Shown here piece by piece: positions 20,897 to 26,475 of a DNA stretch of 26,475 nucleotides. The DNA is from a virus. Every line of letters begins with the position of its first letter. Within the stretch, counting starts at the first letter, position 1. The position numbers and the translations under genes are program-made. The stretch lies in IMG/VR virus record IMGVR_UViG_3300027881_000064, positions 1 through 26,475 of that record, one strand, 5' to 3'. The notes below the pieces were generated by a model. It did not search any database and was not told where the DNA came from. It saw only the letters and a program-made list of their open reading frames with translations.

Positions 20897-20929
20897 TAAA
20901 CCCCAGATTAAACCCTGGGGTTTATTTTT
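20897..20929 (+). terminator. Rho-independent terminator
   Basis: TAAACCCCAG (20897-20906), 8-nt loop, CTGGGGTTTA (20915-20924), then TTTTT. A perfect 10-bp stem with a T run, 27 nt after the stop of the preceding gene. It ends the scaffold-coat transcript. Confidence 0.9.
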
Positions 20930-20933
20930 GTGC

Positions 20934-20962
20934 TTCACAGTTCATTTACAATTCGTTAATAT
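20934..20962 (+). promoter_or_regulatory. Promoter candidate after the terminator
   Basis: TTCACA (20934-20939), 17-nt spacer, TAATAT (20957-20962), 24 nt before the next ATG. An inverted CAGTTCA/TGAACTG pair (20938-20944, 20968-20974) surrounds the -10 region and may be an operator. Confidence 0.5.
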
Positions 20963-20985
20963 GTCTTTGAACTGGAGATTCAATT

Positions 20986-21306
20986 ATGGACCCATTATCG
21001 ATTTCTTGGCCTGCAGCGATTGCTGTTATCGGGTCAGTTGTGGCTTTAACATTTGGAGTTATAAAAGTAATGTCGCAGGGTAAAGCCCTCGTCACGACTG
21101 ATACCTTGCAAAAGGAACACGAGCATCTTAGCGAAAGGGTGCGTGCTGTAGAAACACAAATGGCAACTCTTGAGACTGATTTGTCGGGTCTTGTAACAAC
21201 TCAAATTAATGACTTGAAAGGCGACATCAATCGCTTAGACACAAAAATAGACACGATGGTAAAGGAAGTCATCGGCGCTCTTGCATCACTAAAAAATAAA
21301 GGTTAA
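20986..21306 (+). CDS. Membrane plus coiled-coil protein, 106 aa
   Basis: Residues 8-28 (WPAAIAVIGSVVALTFGVIKV) form one transmembrane helix. Residues 42-106 are a long coiled coil (LQKEHEHLSERVRAVETQMATLE, LKGDINRLDTKIDTMVKEV). This topology is seen in holin-like XkdX/BhlA-type and inner-membrane spanin proteins, as well as in many unknown phage proteins. CTGGAG lies upstream of the ATG. Together with the endolysin gene it is one of the better lysis-accessory candidates here, but no family assignment is possible. Confidence 0.75.
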   Translation: MDPLSISWPAAIAVIGSVVALTFGVIKVMSQGKALVTTDTLQKEHEHLSERVRAVETQMATLETDLSGLVTTQINDLKGDINRLDTKIDTMVKEVIGALASLKNKG

Positions 21307-21308
21307 AC

Positions 21309-22943
21309 ATGGCAGGACCAAGTCAGCTACTCACGGAGGATGACCTTCGTGAGACACACCGCATTTTTATGTTAATGGGCGGTTCGGTTCGCGCATCATC
21401 AAAATTTTTACAAATATCTAGAAGGGCAATTCGATATCGTCTCGAACAAGCCCAGGAGCAACTGGGCATCGAATGGAAGCCTGATCTTTCAGGAGGTCAA
21501 ATTCAAGCGAAGAAGGCGAAGAAGCGCCCCTTGCCTGACGAAGGAAAAACCTCTCATTACCTAATAACCTCAGCTCAAAACAACACGACTGTCCACTACG
21601 ATTTTTTCGCGAACCTCGAAGTGTATGCTGAGTACCTAGGCGCTGAAATACTTTGCTCACAATTCACTTACAACAAAACTTCTTACGGTCGCAAATCGAT
21701 CAAACCGGGGTCCGATCCAACTGCTGACGATGTTGCTGACTTGTGGTTTGACGACATATTTGATAAGTACATCGCGAACGAGCCAATTGAATTGGCGCCC
21801 ATGTTGGTCTACTGCGGTGAGCAAAACACTTTGCCCACCGACGTAAGGCCCTTATCCGGGTTCGACACGTACACAGGAGTCAAATCAGGCATATTCCCTC
21901 ATGCTAAAATGGCCTTGCAGAGCATACCCTCACTGAAGGCGTATGGGACGAAGTTCAATTACACGACGGGAACGGCTACCGCACGAAATTACATTCAGAA
22001 AAAGTCTGGGTTGAAAGCCGGATTTCATCACACGTATGGTGCCCTTCACGTTGAAGTCGATCACGAAGGCAATTGGTGGGTGCGTCAATTGAACGCAAAC
22101 ACAGAAGGCGAATTCCAAGACTTAGACATCGTAGTTTCAAAAGGTGAGATCACGCACTTCAATCGCGTCGAGGGCATCAATTGGGGCGACGTGCATCGTG
22201 AACAAATTGATCCCGTCATTCACAAAATGAATTGGATAGGCGAGGACTCAATAATTGATACATTGAAACCAAAGTATCAATTCATGCATGACATGATTGA
22301 TTTCTATAGACGCAACCATCATAACAGAAACGACCATCATAAAAACTTTAGCTTATGGGCCAAAGGTACCGAGAGCGTCGAAGGCGAATTACAGACTGTA
22401 GCGGACTTTCTCGTCAACGATGTGCAACGAGACTTTTGTAAAACAGTTGTTGTTTCGTCGAACCACGACAACGCATTACTCAAATGGCTGCGAGAGGCTG
22501 ATTTCAAAACTGACGCCCCCAATGCGATATTTTATTTGGAATCGCAGTTAGCATGTTACAAAGCTATTCGGGATAATAAAAAAAGATTTCACGTTGTTGA
22601 GCATGTCCTTCGAAAATTGGGTGTTCCTAATAGCATAAAATTCCTTAGGGATGAAGACCCGTTTAAAATTGCAGGCACAATCGAATGTGGGATGCATGGG
22701 CACGTAGGACCCAACGGTGTACGAGGCGCGCCTCTTAACTTATCCCGTATGGGGATGAAAGCAAACACCGGGCACACGCACTCAACACAAATAATTGACG
22801 GCATGTATGTAGCTGGTACGTGCTCGTATCTCGAACTCGATTACAACGGAGGGCCCTCTTCTTGGTCGCATTCACACGTAATCACTTATCCAAATGGGAA
22901 AAGGACGATAATCACGGTTTACAATGGGAAGTGGAGGGCTTAA
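21309..22943 (+). CDS. HTH plus metallophosphoesterase protein (T5 A1-like by motif)
   Basis: A 544-aa protein. Residues 24-50 (GGSVRASSKFLQISRRAIRYRLEQ) look like a Fis-type helix-turn-helix. The C-terminal part shows an ordered calcineurin-like metallophosphoesterase signature: GDVH (D294, H296), HD..D (D328, D331), SSNHDN (N385-D387), HGHVG (H463, H465) and GHTHS (H489, H491). Together these would bind two metals and cleave phosphodiesters. The arrangement recalls phage T5 A1-type proteins implicated in host DNA breakdown; that link is from memory and needs a profile search. It starts 2 nt after the preceding stop, within the structural block. Confidence 0.72.
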   Translation: MAGPSQLLTEDDLRETHRIFMLMGGSVRASSKFLQISRRAIRYRLEQAQEQLGIEWKPDLSGGQIQAKKAKKRPLPDEGKTSHYLITSAQNNTTVHYDFFANLEVYAEYLGAEILCSQFTYNKTSYGRKSIKPGSDPTADDVADLWFDDIFDKYIANEPIELAPMLVYCGEQNTLPTDVRPLSGFDTYTGVKSGIFPHAKMALQSIPSLKAYGTKFNYTTGTATARNYIQKKSGLKAGFHHTYGALHVEVDHEGNWWVRQLNANTEGEFQDLDIVVSKGEITHFNRVEGINWGDVHREQIDPVIHKMNWIGEDSIIDTLKPKYQFMHDMIDFYRRNHHNRNDHHKNFSLWAKGTESVEGELQTVADFLVNDVQRDFCKTVVVSSNHDNALLKWLREADFKTDAPNAIFYLESQLACYKAIRDNKKRFHVVEHVLRKLGVPNSIKFLRDEDPFKIAGTIECGMHGHVGPNGVRGAPLNLSRMGMKANTGHTHSTQIIDGMYVAGTCSYLELDYNGGPSSWSHSHVITYPNGKRTIITVYNGKWRA

Positions 22944-22985
22944 AAATATTAAAGAATAATTAACCATTAACCAGGGAATAAATCA

Positions 22986-23072
22986 ATGCCAAAAGGTAAA
23001 GGTTATCCGGTAACCCCCAAGGGCGTGAGAAAAACCGGTACGAAACAGCGCAAACCCGTTAAGCGCAAGTAA
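22986..23072 (+). CDS. Tiny highly basic protein, 28 aa
   Basis: MPKGKGYPVTPKGVRKTGTKQRKPVKRK; CAGGGAA lies about 8 nt before the ATG. Twelve of 28 residues are Lys or Arg. The 'MPKGKGY' opening recurs in small phage proteins next to virion genes (recalled). Possibly a DNA-condensing or minor virion peptide; compare the 45-aa basic protein after the portal. Confidence 0.6.
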   Translation: MPKGKGYPVTPKGVRKTGTKQRKPVKRK

Positions 23073-23100
23073 TTAATTTTCTCATACCAAGGATAATAAA

Positions 23101-24084
23101 ATGAGAACAATCGATACAGTCACTATGAGCAACGCGGCCTCCCATTACGCGTCCGAGTTTTTGAGGCCTGACGTAATGCACCGAGCTGTTGAAGGTAAGT
23201 TCGTCAGTGGCAAGTCCTACGTGATGCAGGACTTCTACAATTTCACATTCAAGGATGAATTCGAATTCATGCTCGAAGCCATTCGCGGTCGCATGGGAAG
23301 CATCACGCTTCAAGAATTTAACAAAATGGTGGACAACCATTTCGGCCCTCGAAGCCAGGACGAATTTGAACAGTTGCTCGCAGACAAATTGGCTATTGAT
23401 CCGAACGGTGTTCACATTGTTGGAAAGATCGGCACAACGAATGTTGGTAATCGTCACGTTGGGTTCCGACAGAAAATTTTGGTTACCAAAAAAGGTGAAA
23501 TTGTCGTTCCGAAAAACGTTTACTGGCCTATGTACGCAGGCGAGGGCGAGGAACGCATTCGTGAGGCCGAGGCTGATCAGGCGTCCGGTGAGGGTGGCAT
23601 TGTTGACGCGTTACCCTTACACGCACAACCCCTCGCACTTGGTGCACTGAATACCCGCATCTCAAACGAAGTCGCAATTCTTATGTGCGATGCGGCAGTT
23701 GACAACCTCGACGAAGGAACGGTCGGCGCAGTTGTTGAAGGACGTGTAGGCACACAGCCAGCCGATCCTGACACCGTAGCTTCGGGAACATTGTTGTTTG
23801 CCCTTAACGCAAACACAGCTACAACCTTCGGCGCCGCGTCTGACGCAGCTCCTGGTGCGACTGCAACGGCTAATACAATCGACGACGACACTTCTGCGAA
23901 CGCCACTGGCACATTGGGATATTGTCGTGCGAGCTCTGCGAACTCAGTTGACACTCCCCTTGATGACCATATTGACGGTGAGGCAGGAACGTCAGGCGCT
24001 GACTTCAACTTCAATACGTTGTCAATCGTATCAGGCGCAACTGTATCTCTAACGTCATGGACGATAACACAACCTGAAAGTTAA
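23101..24084 (+). CDS. Two-domain virion protein, 327 aa
   Basis: Residues 1-185 are mixed alpha/beta and unrecognised (FEFMLEAIRGRMGSITLQEFNK, HIVGKIGTTNVGNRHVGFRQKILVTKKGEIVVPKNVYWP). Residues 187-327 are a beta-rich domain with the pattern of a common phage structural protein: ISNEVAILMCDAAVDNL, then GTLLFALNANTATTFG, NTIDDDTSANATGTLGYCR, GEAGTSGADFNFNTLSIVSGATVSLTSWTIT. In other phages a similar sequence often starts its own gene (recalled). Here it appears fused to the N-terminal part. Probable head decoration or tail-associated role. Confidence 0.75.
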   Translation: MRTIDTVTMSNAASHYASEFLRPDVMHRAVEGKFVSGKSYVMQDFYNFTFKDEFEFMLEAIRGRMGSITLQEFNKMVDNHFGPRSQDEFEQLLADKLAIDPNGVHIVGKIGTTNVGNRHVGFRQKILVTKKGEIVVPKNVYWPMYAGEGEERIREAEADQASGEGGIVDALPLHAQPLALGALNTRISNEVAILMCDAAVDNLDEGTVGAVVEGRVGTQPADPDTVASGTLLFALNANTATTFGAASDAAPGATATANTIDDDTSANATGTLGYCRASSANSVDTPLDDHIDGEAGTSGADFNFNTLSIVSGATVSLTSWTITQPES

Positions 24085-24087
24085 GTC

Positions 24088-24501
24088 ATGGCAATTGACT
24101 TAGTAGCCCTCAAAGCGGAGATAGATACCGATCCTTTGGGTCGGGTCTACTCCGCCATGACGGACGACGAGGTGCAGATAGATATGAATCTGCTCATTCG
24201 TGATCTAGCACGGGGGTCCATAACTGGTGACGAGGCGTTTTCAGTTACAGACTCAACCCAGTTCGGTGCTCTCACAGACACTCAGCGTGATCTGTGGATG
24301 TCTTTCTGTGGTCGGGCAGTTATTGACCCATTTGGGGCTGCAAACGTAGCTTTCATGGTATTCCTATTCGGAGCTGGCACTGCTGCTATCACAGCGCTAA
24401 ATACGTTGAGACAAGGTGCGAACGGGCAGAGTAGAGCTACAGAGCTTGGGCTGTGGCCTGTAACAGTAGCGAATGTGGCTGCAGCAAGGGCGTTAGTATA
24501 A
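24088..24501 (+). CDS. Conserved phage structural-region protein, 137 aa
   Basis: Resembles a recurring phage family with '...ELETDPLGRGY..M.D......LN.......S....GDE.F...D..EF..L....R..W..FC.R..VDPFG..N..F....FG......L..LR......RA.ELGL..V'. Here TDPLGRVYSAMTDDEV, GDEAFSVTDSTQFGALTDTQRDLWMSFCGRAVIDPFGAANVAFMVFLFGAG and SRATELGLWPVT follow it closely (recalled). Often found beside tail-completion genes; function unproven. It begins 3 nt after the previous stop, and it is the first gene with the altered codon usage. Confidence 0.8.
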   Translation: MAIDLVALKAEIDTDPLGRVYSAMTDDEVQIDMNLLIRDLARGSITGDEAFSVTDSTQFGALTDTQRDLWMSFCGRAVIDPFGAANVAFMVFLFGAGTAAITALNTLRQGANGQSRATELGLWPVTVANVAAARALV

Positions 24502-25052
24502 TGGCTGATGGGGTACCCATAAGAGTAGTAATTGGGTTACGACCCAACGGTCATGCTGACCACCCTGACTGGACTACCTTACCGTTGGCAGCTAGTGGTG
24601 TTACTAAAGAGGACAAGGAGCACCTGGTGAAAGCTCAGCAGATTGTAACTTGGGTATATGACAAAGCATCTGGGCACGCAGAAGAAACCGCAGATAGTCC
24701 TGCAGGCCAGCAGTTAGGTATGTTGGTTGTCAGCCAGCAGTTTGCTGATGAGGCAGTACTCACTTTTCCGTCTCTAGTTACAGTGATGACTGAGCCTGAA
24801 GCTCAAGTGTTTTGGGAGAGCAAAGGACACGCGCATATGCCTGAAGAGAATATAGATCAGTCAAGGCTTCAGGCCCTTAAGGCACAGAAAGATTTACTGG
24901 ATTCTCTACAGGTATCTGCCCAAGTAAAGCAAGAGAACGACAGCAGGATAATGAAAGCCCTCGACCCTGACGACGCAGAGCCGGGGGTTAGGAGAAATAC
25001 AGACAAGTCTTGGACTGAGGCTAAGTTAAGAAGAGGCTTTGGAATTCTATAA
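24501..25052 (+). CDS. Hypothetical structural-region protein, 183 aa
   Basis: ATG 24501 overlaps the previous stop (TAATGG); the frame is open to 24453 but that part lies inside the preceding gene. The N-terminal half is mixed alpha/beta (VPIRVVIGLRPNGHADHPDWTTLPL), then SPAGQQLGMLVVSQQFADEAVLTFP. The C-terminal third is helical and charged (SRLQALKAQKDLLDSLQVSAQVKQENDSRIMKALDPDD). No motif was recognised. Arg codons are mostly AGA/AGG, unlike genes before 24 kb. Probably a head-tail or tail-fibre-related protein by position only. Confidence 0.75.
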   Translation: MADGVPIRVVIGLRPNGHADHPDWTTLPLAASGVTKEDKEHLVKAQQIVTWVYDKASGHAEETADSPAGQQLGMLVVSQQFADEAVLTFPSLVTVMTEPEAQVFWESKGHAHMPEENIDQSRLQALKAQKDLLDSLQVSAQVKQENDSRIMKALDPDDAEPGVRRNTDKSWTEAKLRRGFGIL

Positions 25053-25084
25053 GGGAATAAGTTTATGAGGATAAATGTACCCTC

Positions 25085-25726
25085 ATGACCCGGAAAAAGG
25101 TATTACTAGCCTTACCTAATTTACACTGGATACATAAACTTGTAATGGCCAAGGCTCTGGCTATACTACAGGACAAACGGTATCACGTGATACTCCAGAT
25201 GCCGAGCAACAAGCCTTTCGAAGCTACTCTGCAAGATTGTGTAGACTTATTCATTGAAGGCTCTTACGATTACTGGCTTAGTATAGACGCTGACAACCCC
25301 CCTGAAAACAACCCCTTAGACCTTATCGAATTGGATAAGGACGTCGTGGGTTGCCCCACACCCATATACCATAATACTAGAAACGGTGAACGCCCTGTGT
25401 ATTGGAACGCTTACCAGTTTGATCAAGCCACCGGTCTTTATCGAGAGTGGCCTTGCCGGGAGGGTTTGCAGAAAGTAGACGCCATAGGTACGGGGTGTTT
25501 TGTAGCGGCGCGAAGAGTATTTGAACACAGTGACCTTAGATACGGCGCGTTCCAACGTAAGTGGAATAAAGGGCGAGTTGAGAGAGGCAATGACTTAGCT
25601 TTCTGCGAGAGGGCGACTGAGGCGGGTTTCTCAATACACGCTCATTTTGATTACTTGGCAGAGCATATGGTAGAGGTGCCTCTGAATGAGATAACACGCG
25701 GTTTTTCGGAGATGCATAATGGCTGA
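25085..25726 (+). CDS. Glycosyltransferase-like protein (GT-A fold)
   Basis: Opens KKVLLALPNLHWIH and continues to YDYWLSIDADNPPENNP (61-77), where D68-A-D70 is a DxD motif for metal and nucleotide-sugar binding. Then VVGCPTPIYHN and VDAIGTGCFVAARRVF follow, ending in GNDLAFCERATEAGFSIHAHFDY, the usual order of acceptor-loop and C-terminal elements in family-2-type glycosyltransferases. Length 213 aa is short but matches phage versions. Substrate unknown; it may decorate virion protein, DNA or host surface sugar. It overlaps the following gene by 8 nt. Confidence 0.75.
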   Translation: MTRKKVLLALPNLHWIHKLVMAKALAILQDKRYHVILQMPSNKPFEATLQDCVDLFIEGSYDYWLSIDADNPPENNPLDLIELDKDVVGCPTPIYHNTRNGERPVYWNAYQFDQATGLYREWPCREGLQKVDAIGTGCFVAARRVFEHSDLRYGAFQRKWNKGRVERGNDLAFCERATEAGFSIHAHFDYLAEHMVEVPLNEITRGFSEMHNG

Positions 25727-26475
25727 TACACCATGGGGAGGTGGCGGAGATGCTAACCCTGATAAGCTGTACGTTCAGAGCGGTCAGTTCAGTGCAACAC
25801 TGAAAACCTCTAGGGATATATCTTCGCTTTCTGGCAATAACGAAGGAATGGATTGGGACGGCACTAATACTCCCTGGGTGGGTGATGGTACTGCTAACAA
25901 GCTCTTTTTACAAAGTGGACAGTTCAGCGCAACCCTAAAAACCTCCTTTGTTACTAGTTCAATAGACAACGGACCTAGAGATATTACGTGGGACGGAACC
26001 AACACCCCGTGGGTTGGTCAAGTCGATGATAAGCTGTACTTACAGAGTGGGCAATTCAGTGCTACTCTTAAAACCTCCCTGAGTATTGGTGGAGTAGACA
26101 CGGTACCAGACGGTATATCTTTTGATGGCACTAACACACCTTGGGCGGGCAACAGTGCTAACAAATTGTACTTACAGAGTGGGCAATTCAGTGCTACTAT
26201 CAAAACCTCTTTAGGGATTGGCGGAATAGACGTTACGCCTAATGACGTATCGTGGGACGGAACCAACACTCCTTGGTGTGGAAGTAGTGCTAACAAATTG
26301 TACCTACAGAGTGGGCAATTCAGTGCTACTCTTAAAACCTCAACAGCTATTGGAGGCATAGACGGAGACCCAACGGGTATAACTACCAGTGATGTGAATG
26401 CTAGGTTAGGTATTCCGGATGTGTTTACTGGAACAGCCGCTCAAACCCTTCCAGCGCTTGAACAGCTTGCAACTG
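25719..26475 (+). CDS. Tandem-repeat virion protein, 3'-partial
   Basis: Open from ATG 25719 to the right window edge, so the end is missing. The protein consists of five repeats of 44-45 residues with consensus D(I/V)(S/T)WDGTNTPW.G...KLYLQSGQFSATLKTS..IGGID. Copies of the QSGQFSATLKTS core start at nt 25776, 25911, 26043, 26175 and 26307, that is 135, 132, 132 and 132 nt apart. The W/D-rich, four-strand-like unit suggests a beta-propeller or beta-solenoid, probably a tail or host-contact protein. After the repeats comes TTSDVNARLGIPDVFTG, a different domain that is cut off. Confidence 0.8.
   Translation, partial: MADTPWGGGGDANPDKLYVQSGQFSATLKTSRDISSLSGNNEGMDWDGTNTPWVGDGTANKLFLQSGQFSATLKTSFVTSSIDNGPRDITWDGTNTPWVGQVDDKLYLQSGQFSATLKTSLSIGGVDTVPDGISFDGTNTPWAGNSANKLYLQSGQFSATIKTSLGIGGIDVTPNDVSWDGTNTPWCGSSANKLYLQSGQFSATLKTSTAIGGIDGDPTGITTSDVNARLGIPDVFTGTAAQTLPALEQLAT
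25764..26370 (+). repeat. In-gene tandem repeat, about 132-nt period, five copies
   Basis: CAGAGTGGGCAATTCAGTGC recurs exactly at 26043, 26175 and 26307, with diverged versions at 25776 and 25911. The last three copies are most alike, consistent with recent expansion by unequal recombination. Confidence 0.9.

Noticed and set aside
25784-26359. Two minus-strand repeat-containing frames near the right edge
   Set aside because: They are the reverse reading of the tandem-repeat virion gene; the + strand frame is continuous from 25719.
1-26475. CRISPR array, insertion sequence or integrase
   Set aside because: No regularly spaced short repeats with unique spacers and no transposase or integrase motifs were seen on either strand.

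Overview
This window is part of a tailed double-stranded DNA phage genome (Caudoviricetes), or a closely related prophage. It is densely coded: nearly all genes are on the + strand and overlap by 4-20 nt in start/stop arrangements such as ATGA, GTGA and ATGGCTAA. It carries a packaging and head set: a small-terminase-like protein, the large terminase, a DUF4055-type portal, a Mu F/SPP1 gp7 head morphogenesis protein, a scaffold and a P22-type coat protein. No integrase, repressor or att site is visible. The host is probably Gram-negative. A marine alphaproteobacterium would fit the B12-dependent ribonucleotide reductase and the gene style, but the window alone does not prove this.

Layout. (1) 1-6246: an accessory/metabolic early-type block of small genes. 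It includes an RtcB RNA ligase followed directly by a tRNA-like cloverleaf, a dATP/dGTP diphosphohydrolase N-domain protein, a MazG-like pyrophosphohydrolase and a small membrane protein with a ribosome-modulation-factor-like tail. (2) 6247-6540: a promoter/operator region. (3) 6541-8795: packaging genes ending in the large terminase. (4) 8796-11279: a strong hairpin, then small unknown genes, two of them introduced by the same 43-bp duplicated leader. (5) 11280-17474: portal, tiny basic protein, class II (B12) ribonucleotide reductase, an exported protein, head morphogenesis protein, M15 endolysin and PhoH ATPase. (6) 17465-18154: a minus-strand cassette of four small genes, two encoding 31- and 41-residue membrane peptides, with its own promoter-like elements. 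(7) 18365-20870: scaffold, coat protein and a repeat-containing small protein, closed by a clear intrinsic terminator. (8) 20986-24084: membrane/coiled-coil protein, a large HTH plus metallophosphoesterase protein (T5 A1-like by motif), a tiny basic protein and a two-domain virion protein. (9) 24088-26475: virion-type genes, a glycosyltransferase-like gene and a truncated repeat protein whose codon usage differs clearly from the rest.

How it works together. Regions 1 and 5 serve nucleotide supply (RNR, MazG, dNTP diphosphohydrolase) and RNA repair (RtcB). Regions 3, 5 and 7 make and fill the head, and the M15 peptidase is the lysis enzyme candidate. Shared palindromes suggest common control of distant units: one near 4.28 kb and 18.24 kb, another near 9.0, 9.3 and 18.18 kb. 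A 32-bp exact copy of an internal piece of the RNR gene at the end of a small unrelated gene records an illegitimate recombination event. All calls were made by reading the sequence; no database search was run.
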